64,000 nucleotides of DNA. It comes from Bathynomus jamesi (Eukaryota > Arthropoda > Malacostraca > Isopoda > Cirolanidae). The stretch spans positions 336,001 through 400,000 of the forward strand of contig JAJOZX010003213.1 in NCBI GenBank assembly GCA_023014485.1, read 5' to 3'. The notes under the pieces were generated by a model that saw only the letters and a list, made by a program, of their open reading frames with translations, was not told the origin of the DNA and made no database searches. Of the stretch, positions 1 to 10,227 are shown in pieces. Position 1 is the stretch's first letter; each line of letters opens with the position of its first letter. The translations under genes were made by a program, and so were the position numbers.

Positions 1-255
1 CGTACTCCATCCCTCCTACGTCAGAGTCCAACGCGCGCCGAGGCGAGCCCAATCAAGGGAGACTAATTTGTGGGGGAGAGCGCAACATAGGGGTTTGCGT
101 CCCGTTGATGCGCTGTTCAAGCATTTAAGAACAAAGAAAAAAAGGAGGGGAGCGTCGCACGAGTCGATGAGGACACTCGAGGTTTATCTCAAGGGTTGTT
201 TTAAATATTGAAGATAAAACATGGGGTATTATGGGGAATCAAGTGGCTTGTGTAT
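1..255. other. Unassigned sequence at window edge
   Basis: Mixed-composition DNA with no convincing ORF, repeat or RNA gene. It ends where the first TA/TG microsatellite begins. Confidence 0.4.
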
Positions 256-256
256 A

Positions 257-302
<46 letters not shown>

Positions 303-327
303 ATGTATATATATATATATGTATATA

Positions 328-360
<33 letters not shown>

Positions 361-393
361 GTGTGTGTGTATATATGTATATATATGTATATA
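256..393. repeat. Compound (TA)n/(TG)n microsatellite
   Basis: Alternating TA and TG runs with few interruptions. The hAT-like element that follows is inserted into its right edge. Apparent Ile-Tyr and Cys-Val ORFs here are translation of the repeat. Confidence 0.95.
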
Positions 394-1626
394 CAGTGTT
401 GGGCACTAAAGCGTTAATCCGATAACAGTTAATTAACGAAGTTAACTTTTTTTAACGGACTATTAACAGAAGTTAATTTCCATTTATCGTTATCGGACCA
501 GTTAACTTCCGATAACTCGATATTTAGTCTGTTAAAGTCCGTTAACACGTTAACTGCGAGGAGTCATTCACGGAAGATCACCGCTCCGCGAATGAATTCA
601 AACCGCCATAACTTCAGTCTGCTTCCAGATCTCGCAAGGGGAGGTTGTGCGCTTTTTATTGAAGGTAAGAAGGTTCTTTTAACGTTAGTAAAAGTCCTAT
701 AATATTATATATATATTAATACGTATGGAGATACGTATGGTAAAATGTACGGTTGAGAAAAATTAATTTATAGTAATGACTAATGAATAAGTATTTTTAC
801 ACTGCGTTAGTAAATCTCTAAAAAAGTATATATAGTATGTAAAATTTGAATAATAGTTTTTATTCACTGATTGTAATATTGTCGTCGAATTAAATAACAA
901 TTGCGTATATTACATAGACAAAATATTTTATGGACAAAATAATTTATGGACAAAGTATTTTTATTTTATAGACTAAATAATTCATAGATAAAATATTTTA
1001 TACATAAAATAATTACATAGAGAAAAATTACTTCTATTGAAAATTCACAGAAAAAGGTTAAGTAAAATAAAATATTTTATATAACGTAATATTATATATT
1101 ATATATTATAATATTATTATAATTAATGTTATTTTGAATTAATTTTGCTATTTTGTTTGAATTAATATTTTATTAGTTTAGTTACATATTTTATACGATG
1201 ATATTTTACTTTTTTTAGGTTCTTCTGTATTATCGTCAACTAGACAGCGTTCAGTTCTCTCTTAACAAGCATTCTCTACAACTTTTAAACTTCAACCATG
1301 GAGCGCCAAGAAGAAGTTCTCGACATTGAAATCGCCTCTGTCTCAGGCACTTCTGAGTCTCAGTCTGACCAGAACTTGATAAAAATACAGTTAAATACCT
1401 ATTTATTGTTGGATTTTGCATAAATAAACATTTTCTATGAGTTTTAAAGCTTTTTTCGTTGATTTTTTTAAATGTTAGTAAAGAAATAGTTATCGTTAAC
1501 GGATTATCGTTAACTTCCGTTAACTTTGTCGTAAAATTATCGGATTATCGTTATCGGAGTTAAAAATTGGGGTTAACGGATTATCGTTATCGAAGTTAAC
1601 TTTTTGGTTAACGGTGCCCACCACTG
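394..1626. mobile_element. Non-autonomous hAT-type DNA transposon
   Basis: The left end reads CAGTGTTGGGCAC and the right end is its imperfect inverted copy (GTGCCCACCACTG). Both subterminal zones are packed with GTTAAC/GATAAC-type words in inverted arrangement. The flanks carry a perfect 8-bp direct repeat TGTATATA (386-393 and 1627-1634), the TSD length of hAT elements. The interior is AT-rich and has no transposase; the only ORF of note is a 41-codon frame from an ATG at 1299. TIR sequence and TSD length fit hAT, but the TSD lies in a TA-rich tract, so chance identity is possible. Confidence 0.75.
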
Positions 1627-1683
1627 TGTATATATATATATATTCCTAGAAGAGTTCCTTGTTCCATGCACGGTCTGTATATA

Positions 1684-1919
1684 TTAGGTCATCCCATAAG
1701 TAATGCGGCATTTAAAAAAAAAAAAATTTCCATTTTTATCATTATTTTACGGATAGAAATCAAACAACTCCTTGAAGTTATTTATATTTAAATAAATATT
1801 ATTTAAATATTTATTTAAATATAAATAACTTCAGAGTTGTTTGATTTATATCCGTAAAATAATCATAAAAATGGAAAAAAAAAAAATTTTAAATGCCGCA
1901 TTACTTATGGAATGACCTA

Positions 1920-1920
<1 letters not shown>
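1684..1920. mobile_element. Mariner-type palindromic (snap-back) MITE
   Basis: Nearly the whole 237 bp is one inverted repeat around an AT-rich centre near 1800. The ends read TTAGGTCATCCCATAAG, matching the TIR of the mariner at 49867-51148, and TA dinucleotides flank both sides. It has no coding capacity, so it was probably mobilised by a mariner transposase of that type. Confidence 0.85.
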
Positions 1921-1965
<45 letters not shown>

Positions 1966-1976
1966 ATATATATATA
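1921..1976. repeat. (TA)n tract
   Basis: Simple TA repeat between the palindromic MITE and the end of the PLE relic. Most PLE ends in this window abut TA tracts. Confidence 0.9.
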
Positions 1977-2055
1977 TGAAAATTATTTCACGAAAGTGAC
2001 ACGTGAAAAATATTTATGATGAATAAAACCACGAAGGGAAAAGAAACACAAAGTG

Positions 2056-2095
2056 GTGCTCAAGCGCTTTCGTCTGATGACATCCTCAGGAACAC
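2056..2095 (-). ncRNA. Hammerhead ribozyme motif of PLE relic
   Basis: On the minus strand this shows GTGTTC pairing with GAGCAC (stem I), core CTGAGGA, a GTC/GAC stem II with loop ATCA, GAAA, a minimal AGC/GCT stem III, and a UU before the cleavage position. It differs from the other PLE copies only in the stem II loop (ATCA, not ATTA), so the fold survives although the element is decayed. Confidence 0.7.
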
Positions 2096-2379
2096 TGAAG
2101 TAAAAGGAGAGTTCAAGACAATATATAGGTTACAAAAATATATATACAGTATATATATAAATATATATAGTAAGTATAGAAATAAAAATTGTATGAGGAG
2201 CAAACACATTTGTACGGAATAATAATTTTAGAACTTTGCCCGAAATTCAACATAAATTCAAATGGCTTGTTTACAACCAATTTTTTATAGTTATTGTCTG
2301 AGTGATACATAGGTCACAAAAGAACAAAGAAAAGAAAATAAATATAAATTGGAAGCGAAAATAGATAAAAAAAAATTAC

Positions 2380-2575
2380 AAACTAATGCCTAAATGATAT
2401 ATAGGTCACAACCGAAATACATAAAGAAATAAACCCGCGGATAAAAACAAAAAATTGTAAGTGGAGCATACAAATTCAAGTTCAATTGGAAGGTTTACAA
2501 TCAATTTAATAGATGATGCCAAAATGATATATATGTCACAAAGAAATAAAATAAAGAAATAAGCCTACAAAATAA
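2380..2575. repeat. Left arm of an inverted repeat flanking the PLE relic
   Basis: This segment is the near-exact reverse complement of about 4920-5135, including the words for ACCCGCGGATAAAAAC and GGAAGGTTTACAATCAATTT. The PLE coding relic lies between the arms. Confidence 0.85.
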
Positions 2576-2998
2576 ATTGAAACATAAATTGTAAGAGAAA
2601 CAAATTTTTAAGGGAAAAAAATACCAAAGGTTTTTATAGTTATTGTCTGAGTCATACATGGGTCACAAAAGAATAAAAAAGTACAAATACTGTAAATATG
2701 AACAGGAAAACAAAATGATGCCTAAATGAATATAAAGAACTATAAGAATATATACGACATATATAGGATATATATACGACATATATAAGCAATATATAAG
2801 GAATATATATATATATATACATAAGGAAAAAAATTACCAAAGGTTTTTATAGTTATTTTCTGAATGACACACAGGTCACAAAAGAATAAAGAAATAAAAA
2901 TAAATATAAATTGGAAAAAATTACAACTGATGCCTCAATGATTTATAAAAAAAAAATATAAGAAATAAATACATGTACACATATACACATATATATAC

Positions 2999-3060
<62 letters not shown>
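2999..3060. repeat. (TA)n tract
   Basis: About 60 bp of nearly pure TA repeat inside the PLE relic's AT-rich region. Confidence 0.95.
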
Positions 3061-3062
<2 letters not shown>

Positions 3063-3153
3063 AAATACGCATACAACAATAAATTGAAAAATAAAATTGT
3101 AAGAAAAGCATACAAATTTATAAGGAAAACGAGACAAAACCAAAAAAAAAATT

Positions 3154-4900
3154 TTACCAAAGGTTTAGCAGCCTGCCCTTCTTGTTTAATTCCATTCTGA
3201 AGGAATTCAGAGCAACGGGATCGAGTTGAAACAGACCTTTACTCATGTTAATGTTATTTGTAAGTTGAATTATAGCAGACTCAAGAATATTTCTATTAAC
3301 AATGTTGCTAGAGTTAAACAAAATTAAACCAAACTGAAGCATTATTCCAATCAATGCAATGGGATAACTATGACAAATGTACAAAAAGGGCACTGGACAA
3401 CTGTCCCGTTCTAACGGAATATTGTTGCTGTTTTACACGCGTTTGCAAATCCTTTCCCGTCTGTCCTATTTAAAAGGAATCACATTGTTTACACCCAATT
3501 TTATAGATAATGCCTAAATTATTGGTAGGGCTATTTTTTACTATGATATTTTTCACAATATTGTTATATGAAAAAACTACACTAATATCCAAAAGTTTAA
3601 GTACATTAGCAATGCCTAAGAAGCCCGGGAAAAATGGAAGTACTAAAATATTCTTGGACAAGGTGCGAGTGTTATTATTCACACGATAGAAGGTTCGTTT
3701 AGCCTTATTAAGACAAGATTCCATGAACGCAGATGGGTAAGACAGCTCACTTCCAATACCGTTGATATTTTCCAATTCGGCATCGATGTATTCTGGACTG
3801 GCGATCCTAAGAGCGCGGAGAAACATTAAGGAAAATATGGCCTTCTTAATAGGGATGTCATGTCCAGAGTAAAAGTGTACGTAGGACAAATTGTTTGTTT
3901 TTTCCGATAGATACTAAACTTAAAACCTGGGCTATCCCTATATACACACACATCCGAAAACGGGATTGGGTTGTCTTGTTCCACTTCCAAAGTAAACTTA
4001 ATGGAGGGGACTTGATCATTTAACTGCAGGAGGAAGTCATCCAGGTCACGATTCATGGGCCAGATACACAAAATATCGTCGACTACCGCAACCATGGGAT
4101 GCCAACCCCCAGGATTCTCGGAATGTAAGTAATTTCAAAAAACTCCATATAAATATTGGGGAGGAGGGGCGACAAAGGGCTGCCCATGGCCATCCCAAAA
4201 ACTTGTTGCTAATGCTCGCCATTGAAAGTGAATTTACAATCCTTGATACAAAGCTTAATAAGTTCCAAAACAATGTGTGAAGGTAGTGGCAGATAATACT
4301 TATGTAATTCTCGGGCGATAAAGTCAAGCATATCGTCAATCGGCACTGTTGTGAACAATGAACAAACGTCAAAACTAATCAATCTGTCGTTGGTATCAGT
4401 GCGAACATTATTCAATTTTTCAGTAAGATCCATGGAATTTTTTACATGTGAATCAGAGATAGTTCCAAGAATGGGGGACAAGACATTGACAAGCCATTTG
4501 GAGAGTTTATAGGTAATAGAGCCCACCGAGCTAATAATAGGGCGCATATGGTTGCCAGGTTTGTGGGTTTTAATAAGACCATAAAGGTAAGGAAGAGAAG
4601 GTGAAGTGGACAAGAAAAGGGGAATTAAGTCCTTATGATCTTTGAGAATGCGTTTCAAGCCACTATTGAATGATTTGATGACATCATCCTGCGGGTTCTT
4701 CCTAAGTTTCACGTATGTGGCGGGGTCCTGAAGCAGCTCGTTCATCTTTCCAATGTCGTCCACTTTGTCCATAATGATTATGGTGTTGGCCTTGTCTGCT
4801 TTAGTAATATGGAGCTCACTATCTTTTTTTTAATTGTGAAAGGCTATTGCGAAAACGTTTAGGAAAGCTATCTTCGTAAGTAATATTCGCTGCACCATAG
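3154..4900 (-). pseudogene. PLE reverse transcriptase/GIY-YIG pseudogene
   Basis: Read on the minus strand, the pieces 4772-4209, 4095-3826, 3889-3470 and 3393-3154 line up in order with the intact 786-aa PLE protein at 56956-59316. Motif A (SFDVCSLFTTVPIDD), the DDILCIW active-site region and the GIIYKIGCKQCDSF start of the GIY-YIG domain can be recognised. Breaks: an in-frame stop after FTFNGEH (near 4209), a frameshift near the YVDD box, another near 3890, and further damage around the catalytic end of the nuclease near 3470. The N-terminal third is missing. The copy is older than the 51-63 kb array, with many substitutions as well as indels, and cannot make an active enzyme. Confidence 0.9.
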
Positions 4901-4919
4901 ACCTATTTTATAGGTTTAT

Positions 4920-5135
4920 TTCTTTATTTACCATAGACCTATTTTATAGGTTTATTTCTTTATTGTATTTCTTTGACATATATATCATTTTGGCATCATC
5001 TATTAAATTGATTGTAAACCTTCCAATTGAACTTGAATTTGTATGCTCCGCTTACAATTTTTTATGTTTTTATCCGCGGGTTTATTTCTTTATGTATTTC
5101 GGTTGTGACCTATATATCATTTAGGCTTAAATAGT
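4920..5135. repeat. Right arm of the inverted repeat flanking the PLE relic
   Basis: Reverse complement of 2380-2575. It begins after a short tandem duplication around 4898-4960 (ACCTATTTTATAGG twice) and ends immediately before the first virus-derived gene. Confidence 0.85.
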
Positions 5136-5142
5136 ATGCAAC

Positions 5143-5943
5143 ATGGCGCCTAACCACTTCTATGTCACACTCCCGTCCTCTTTTCTGTCTGTACATCCTA
5201 ACCAAACCCTAGCCAACTTTGTGACAGAATTCCACGGTCCAATTGAATTGGAGCGTGATTCGTATGAGGTAGATTTATGTGAACTCCAGTTAGCCACCAA
5301 ATTTTTAACTCTTGAAAATGATCAGATCATATTTCTAGTCCTTAGAAGAGTCGATGAGTGTGAAAAATTAGGCATAACCTTAGACAATACTATGCAATCA
5401 GTCCTGTTCGGTGAGGTACAGTACTATACTACAAATGTAACACTAGGAATCGGTCATTATGACAGAGCCATGGACATTGTGGCGGGGTTAAACAAAAGTC
5501 TTAGAAAGTCGTACCTGACAAATGATTTACTTTTTGAAGATGTAAACATAGATACGCCTGTACGCACGTTGAAGTTAAAATCAACGCTTAGTAGAAATAT
5601 TAAAGATAATGAGCTGTTCTTAATTGTGGCCGAGGGTCGATATAGTGCAGCTCTCCAAAGAGATACCTTTGATGAGGCACAACATGACTTGTCCAGCTTA
5701 ATGTATCAGTTGAAATTGGAGAAATTGTGTGAAAGCTACCCATCCCCAGACATGTGCTATATTTACAGCAATATCGTAGAGCATCAATTTGTTGGGGACA
5801 CCCAGGCACCCCTGCTGCGCATTGCACACATCCCTAACCATAGAGGGAAAAGTTTGAGCATTACATATGACAAGCCCCATTATGTGAGTGTTACGACTGA
5901 TCTATTAACCAATATCTCGATATATATATATAAGAACGATTGA
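5143..5943 (+). CDS. Polinton/adintovirus-type virion protein (possible penton/minor capsid)
   Basis: An uninterrupted 266-codon ORF from ATG. Its N-terminus (NHFYVTLPSSFLSVHPNQ... then ELERDSYEVDLCELQ) has the layout of a protein that sits upstream of F54H12.2-like capsid genes in invertebrate Polinton-type elements: a short Phe-Tyr-Val-Thr-Leu-Pro strand, then an 'E-V-x-L-x-E-hydrophobic' strand. It looks like an all-beta virion component. A role as penton/minor capsid or as another capsid-associated protein is inference from position only. A 5'-truncated copy of its C-terminal third lies at 47254-47532. No membrane segment or signal peptide is visible. It is the only unbroken gene in block A, which suggests a fairly young insertion or chance survival. 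Confidence 0.6.
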   Translation: MAPNHFYVTLPSSFLSVHPNQTLANFVTEFHGPIELERDSYEVDLCELQLATKFLTLENDQIIFLVLRRVDECEKLGITLDNTMQSVLFGEVQYYTTNVTLGIGHYDRAMDIVAGLNKSLRKSYLTNDLLFEDVNIDTPVRTLKLKSTLSRNIKDNELFLIVAEGRYSAALQRDTFDEAQHDLSSLMYQLKLEKLCESYPSPDMCYIYSNIVEHQFVGDTQAPLLRIAHIPNHRGKSLSITYDKPHYVSVTTDLLTNISIYIYKND

Positions 5944-6011
5944 GGAAAAAAAATTCCCATTCGGTGATGGGAGCTTAACAGTGAAGCTACACTTTAGTCG
6001 CTTTCAGTTAT

Positions 6012-6336
6012 AATGATCCAAAGGCCTTTCACAGTCTATCGAGCGTGTGAGTGTGCTTGTATTCATTTTCTTCAACCATACTACGCACCGCTGTCCCACT
6101 GTTGAAGAGGGGGCTAGCTACCTCGGGAGGAATGCGTTACAATCAGGTTTTAACGCGGTAGAAGACATAATGGGTGGAACTAAACCTAAAGAAGCTCTAA
6201 AAAAAATTTAAAACGCACACGCGACGAAATCATCAAAGATGCAAAGAGAAAAATGCGTGGTGGCGGAAAGAAGAAGAAGAGGGTTGACAGGAAGAAGGGG
6301 TTGCCAACACGTGTCGCTAAACGTAAAAGGACATAA
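6012..6336 (+). pseudogene. Broken basic core (pX-like) protein, block A
   Basis: The frame starts MIQRPFTVYRA at 6012 and is soon lost. After an ATG at 6170 (MGGTKPKEALKK) it stops in a poly-A run, and the next frame gives a lysine/arginine-rich tail containing KMRGGGKKKK and ending KRKRT. A short basic protein between the upstream virion gene and the capsid gene matches the adenovirus pX-like core/condensing protein of Polintons and adintoviruses. M-R-G-G-G fits the (M/I/L)XGG-X cleavage pattern of adenain-type proteases. At least two frameshifts. The better-preserved equivalent is at 47636-48030. Confidence 0.6.
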
Positions 6337-6470
6337 AAAAAGAAGTTTTTTAACCGTATGAAGCCTATGGCTGATCAGTTTTTTAATTGATATAAGCTGA
6401 GGACACTACTCTCACGAACCGTAGGCTGATTACTACTTATCGAGAGAGGTGGTACTATTTCTGACTCGTC

Positions 6471-7710
6471 ATGGCGCGTTTCATCCATCCCTGTAGTTCA
6501 CAATGTTGTAAATCGGAACTGTCCCTCTTTGATATGCCCCTACTCAGGTTTCTATTAAGCATAGCGACTTTATTACAATTAACCCAGCTCAGGCCCATAC
6601 GTTTTTGATCCGAGCTGCATGCACATGTACGCTAAACTGCGTATAGCCCATTCAGATGGAACGGACTGCGATGATAGTTACTCTGCATACCCTGAAACAA
6701 ACTTTCTACACCCCATATTCAGCCAGTGTGAGGTGTATTTAAATCAATTTAACATCTCGGCAGGAACGGGTTATTATCACATACCAGCCTATCTGGAAAA
6801 TGCCATCAACTTTTCAAAAGAAGCGAAGGACACCTTTTTAACCGCCGAGGGCTATTATCAGACTAAAGATGAAAATAGTATACATGATAAATTTAAAAAT
6901 TCTAAAACAAAGATATACGAGTGTTTTGGGCGTCTTGATACAGACTTCACGTTCCAGAAGAAACTGCTTATGAACGGCGTCGACCTGAAACTAAAGCTCA
7001 ACTGCACGAGTCCTAGGATCTGTATAAATCTGAGACCTGCTCAAGAAGAGTGTGCAAAACCCGTTGTGATTCACATCATGGAGACATATTTACCTGTACG
7101 GCGAGTGAAATTAAGTTCGCCGAAATATGTAGAAATTGAAAAAAATTTAATACACGCAACAGTAAAATACCCAATTAACAGAGTACAGATGAAACTATAC
7201 ACGGTGCCCGCAGGGTTGGCCTCGAAGCAGATAAAAAACGTGGCCCTGGGAGTTCTACCTAAAAGGTTATTAATTGGAATGCAGAATCACGCTTCGACGA
7301 ATGGAAAATATAAAAAGAGCGCCTTTAAATTCGAGAATTTCGGCCTTAAAAATATAACTCTATACGTAAATGGCGTTGCATTGGGCGGGACTATGGTTAC
7401 GGACTACTCATCAGATGCGGGGTTCCCGCTCTGCGCGAAAGCTTATAGTAATGTGGCCCATATTGCCGGTGGCTGTGACGAGCTTGGGTTTGGCGTGACG
7501 CAGAAAGAATTTGTCGAACAATTTAACCTTTACTCATTCGATATTACCTCCGACTTATCTGCTAGTATAAATACACACTTAAGTACACAACAAAGTGGTA
7601 ACATCTCAGTCAGATTGGAATTTGACAACCCTATAGACGCGCCTGTTAGTGTACTAGTGTGTCTCGAATCACAAGCTCTAATAAAAATTGACCGCTTCCG
7701 GACTTTTAAA
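6471..7710 (+). pseudogene. Polinton/adintovirus major capsid protein (F54H12.2-like), block A
   Basis: This is the double-jelly-roll capsid protein of Polinton/adintovirus-type elements, often annotated in invertebrates as 'uncharacterized protein F54H12.2-like'. The N-terminus (MARFIHPCSSQCCKSEL..LFDMP, from the ATG at 6471) is out of frame with the long ORF that runs from 6619. That ORF holds the diagnostic LHPIFSQCEVYLNQ and YHIPAYLENAINFSKEAK segments and a second jelly-roll region with FGLKNITLYVNGVALGG and FVEQFNLYSFDI. At least one frameshift near 6560-6620 separates the parts. At the C-terminus the ORF runs on in frame into the protease gene: the protease start codon equivalent is ATC at 7711. 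The ORF therefore ends at 7791 as a fusion. Confidence 0.8.
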
Positions 7711-8085
7711 ATCGACGCGAATACACTCCAGAGAGTAACGAAAAGCGACCGAATCACACGCTCCAAATTTATCGGTGTTTGCAAAGAATGAAACATTGAA
7801 ATTGCCAACTACGAGATATTGGTATAGCCTTATCGTGAACACAGATGTTATTGGTAGTGAGGGGATTCATTGGTTTGCAATCTATTTTAAAAATAGGTAA
7901 GGAATTTACTATTTTGATTCACTCGGCACTCAGCCCTGGAGTGACCCTGTGGTTGTACAATTTATTGAACAGATACATGTCCCTGAAATTGTCTGGAATC
8001 CTTACCGTTTCCAAGAACATTTTAGCAATACTTGTGGCATGTATTGCCTTTCATTTCTAATGCACATGTCACGTGGGAAGGGATT
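7711..8085 (+). pseudogene. Adenain-like cysteine protease, block A (broken)
   Basis: In three reading-frame pieces this region shows the marks of the adenovirus/Polinton maturation protease: an N-terminal TRSKFIGV element, a GIHWF motif (catalytic His) around 7868, YYFDS (Asp) around 7910, and SNTCGMYCLSFL (Cys) around 8030-8058. In virions of this lineage the enzyme cuts core and capsid precursors. Breaks: the ATG is changed to ATC, there is a frameshift at 'FIGV/CKE' near 7776, and an in-frame TAA lies after YFKNR near 7895. The catalytic residues survive as separate segments, but no enzyme can be made. Confidence 0.75.
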
Positions 8086-8389
8086 TATAATTTTTTTTTA
8101 AATTATCCGATTTGTGCGACACTGAGATGAATGATGAAACGGTATGCAGACAAATAAAAAAAAAAGGTCCCCATTTGTTCACGCTCGTTGTATTGTGTAA
8201 AGGTGTATATGTATTTGTATCTATATTGTGTAAAATTTTACGTGTATATACATTTGTAACTGTAAAATGTCTCCATTAAGGCTTATTTAATGGACGCTAG
8301 TTCTGTAAGCCGATTTGTACATGTTTTCTACCATTTAATAAATTAAATGAAAATACAATGTGTTTTGTTCTTAACCACAAAAAACTTAC
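8086..8389. other. 3' flank of block A, duplicated in block B
   Basis: No gene. Stretches such as GTCTCCATTAA and CATTTAATAAATT recur around 62930-63200, downstream of block B once the inserted elements are ignored. This shows that the duplicated unit extends past the protease. Confidence 0.6.
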
Positions 8390-8560
8390 ATTAGTGCCTC
8401 GATGACCTGGCATTCGTTGGACCGGATGTGAGCCAATACCTTGACCCAGGTATTCAGGTCCCTGGGCTGGCTGCGGGGTAAAGCCTCAAAATCATTTATT
8501 CCCCTTTCATCAAAGCTGTCACGAAAAGTTGCTATAACATGATCGGGCTCCGCATCGGTC
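8390..8560 (-). CDS. Candidate exon 3 (duplicated 171-bp exon), unrecognised gene
   Basis: The minus strand is open for 57 codons (TDAEPDHVIATFRDSFDERG ... RSNECQVIEAL). It is bounded by a splice-acceptor-like CTCCTTGAAG just upstream and by AAT|GTAAGT, a strong donor, at its 3' end. Both boundaries interrupt the codon after its second base, so the exon is phase-symmetric. It is about 73% identical at the protein level to the exon at 8740-8910, which has the same length and boundaries. The product is acidic and helix-friendly, with no known motif. I do not recognise the protein. If the donor is not used, translation would stop one codon later (ATG TAA). Confidence 0.55.
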
Positions 8561-8739
8561 CTTCAAGGAGAAATTAACATGATTAGTTCATACTGATTCT
8601 TTACAATTAAAGTCCATTTTTTCATAAATCGATTTGTGTTCAGAAATCATAGCTCAGTGCTAATGCAAACTATGATATAATTGAGGATACCTGCTAATGA
8701 AACATTTACGATAAAATGTGGAGTAGACAAAAAACCTAC

Positions 8740-8910
8740 ATTAGTTCCTTGATGACCTGGCGTTCGTTGGACCGGATGTGAGCCAATACCTCGACCTCGG
8801 TATTCATGTCACTGGGTTGGCTTTGCGGTAAAGCCTCCAAGTCATTTATTCCCCTTTCATCAAAGCTGTCATGAAAAGTTGCTATAGCACGAACAAGTTC
8901 CGCATCGGAC
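8740..8910 (-). CDS. Candidate exon 2 (duplicated 171-bp exon), unrecognised gene
   Basis: A 57-codon open segment on the minus strand (SDAELVRAIATFHDSFDERG ... RSNERQVIKEL), preceded by CTCCTTAAAG (acceptor-like) and followed by AAT|GTAGGT (donor-like). Its phase (2-2) matches the donor of the candidate first exon at 13630-13808 and the acceptor of exon 3, so the three would join in frame. The flanking introns next to this exon and exon 3 are also alike (GAGAAATTAACATGATTAGTTCATACTGA after both), which points to a tandem duplication of about 350 bp that included intron sequence. The function is unknown. Confidence 0.55.
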
Positions 8911-8959
8911 CTTTAAGGAGAAATTAACATGATTAGTTCATACTGAATCATTTAAAGTT

Positions 8960-9684
8960 AAATTAAATTAAAGCTTAATTATGTCCGGTTAGGCTACGCT
9001 AGGTTAGGTTATATTAAGAGATGAATGGCAAAACGCTGGCCTGTTGGAATCGCCGTTAAACCGTAGGTCTATGGTGGGGTGAAAAGTTTGACCTGGGCTA
9101 CGTTAGGTTAGGTTATATTATACCCGGTTAGGTTACGCTAGGTTAGGCTATATTATGTCCGGTTAGGTTAGGTTATATTATACCCGGTTAGGCTAGGCTA
9201 CATTAGGTTATATGACACCCGTAATGATCCCGGTTGTTAACACATACAACCATATATATATATGGGGAGGGAGCTACAATAAGAGAAAACGCTGGGGTGT
9301 TGGATTCCCCGTTAAGCCGTAGGTCTAGGGTCGGGTGAAAAGTTTGACCTGGGCTAGGTTAGGTTAGATTATATTATACCAGGAATATCACACTTCTATC
9401 GAGTACGGATACAAGTTTCGGATTATTAATTTAGTTCAGGTTAGGTTAGGTTAGGCTACGCTAGGTTAGTTATATTATATCTGGTTAGGCTATGCTAGGT
9501 TAGGATATATTATGACCCGGTTAGGCTATGCTAAGTTAGGTTATATTACGCCAGGTCAGGCTATGCTAGGTTAGGTTAGGCTATGTCCTGGTTAGGTTAT
9601 GCTAGGTTAGGTTATATTACCTATGCTAGGTTAGTTTAGGCTAATCCCGTAACGATCCCGGTTGTTAACACATACTGTACAACC

Positions 9685-9716
<32 letters not shown>

Positions 9717-10215
9717 CACACCTCTATCGAGTACGGATAGAAGTTTCGGATTATTAATTTAGTTCAGGTTAGGTTAGGTTAGGTTACGCTAGGTTAAGTT
9801 ATATTATATCTGGTTAGGCTATGCTAGGTTAGGATATATTATGACCCGGTTAGCCTATGCTAGGTTAGGTTATATTACGCCAGGTCAGGCTATGCTAGGT
9901 TAGGTTATGCTATGTCCTGGTTAGGTTATGCTAGGTTAGGTTATATTGTATCTGGTTAGGCTATGCTAGGTTAGGATATATTATGACCCGGTTAGCCTAT
10001 GCTAGGTTAGGTTATATTACGCCAGGTAAGGCTATGCTAGGTTAGGTTAGGCTATGTCCTGGTTAGGTTACGCTAGGTTAGGTTATATTACCTATGCTAG
10101 GTTAGTTTAGGCTAGTCCCGTAACGATCCCGGTTGTTAACACATACAAACGTGTGTGTGTGTGTGTATATATATATTAGGGAACCATTCTGAATTTGTGT
10201 ATATATATATATGTG
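8960..10215. repeat. Imperfect GGTTAGG satellite block
   Basis: Higher-order array of GGTTAGGTTATATTA and CCGGTTAGGCTATGCTA units. Larger units start with TCTATCGAGTACGGATA (9390s, 9720s and again at 12880s) and end in CGATCCCGGTTGTTAACACATAC followed by TG/TA microsatellites. Two 'AGTTTGACCTGGGCTA' units lie at about 9085 and 9340. It resembles the arthropod TTAGG telomere motif but is too degenerate to be a telomere. Confidence 0.85.
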
Positions 10216-10227
10216 TGTATATATATA

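Larger units (their letters stand above)
1977..4900 (-). mobile_element. Decayed Penelope-like element, minus strand
   Basis: The left end (1977-2100) is the terminal sequence seen in every PLE copy of the 51-63 kb array: TTTCACG and ATGATGAATAAAACCACGAAG words, then the hammerhead core. The coding relic follows at 3154-4900. Between them, 2230-3150 holds AT-rich, partly repeated non-coding DNA with recurring 'tatataggtcacaa' units and a TA tract at 2999-3060. The reading frame is cut off near 4900, where an inverted copy of the 2.4-kb sequence begins. Confidence 0.8.

Noticed and set aside
208..417. ORFs of Ile-Tyr or Cys-Val repeats here and at 2921-3200, 20707-20982, 29297-29536, 51106-51288 and 56684-56869
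   Set aside because: They are translations of TA/TG microsatellites, not genes.
8960..10140. A true telomere made of TTAGG repeats
   Set aside because: The repeats are degenerate, arranged in higher-order units, and flanked by genes and transposons on both sides.
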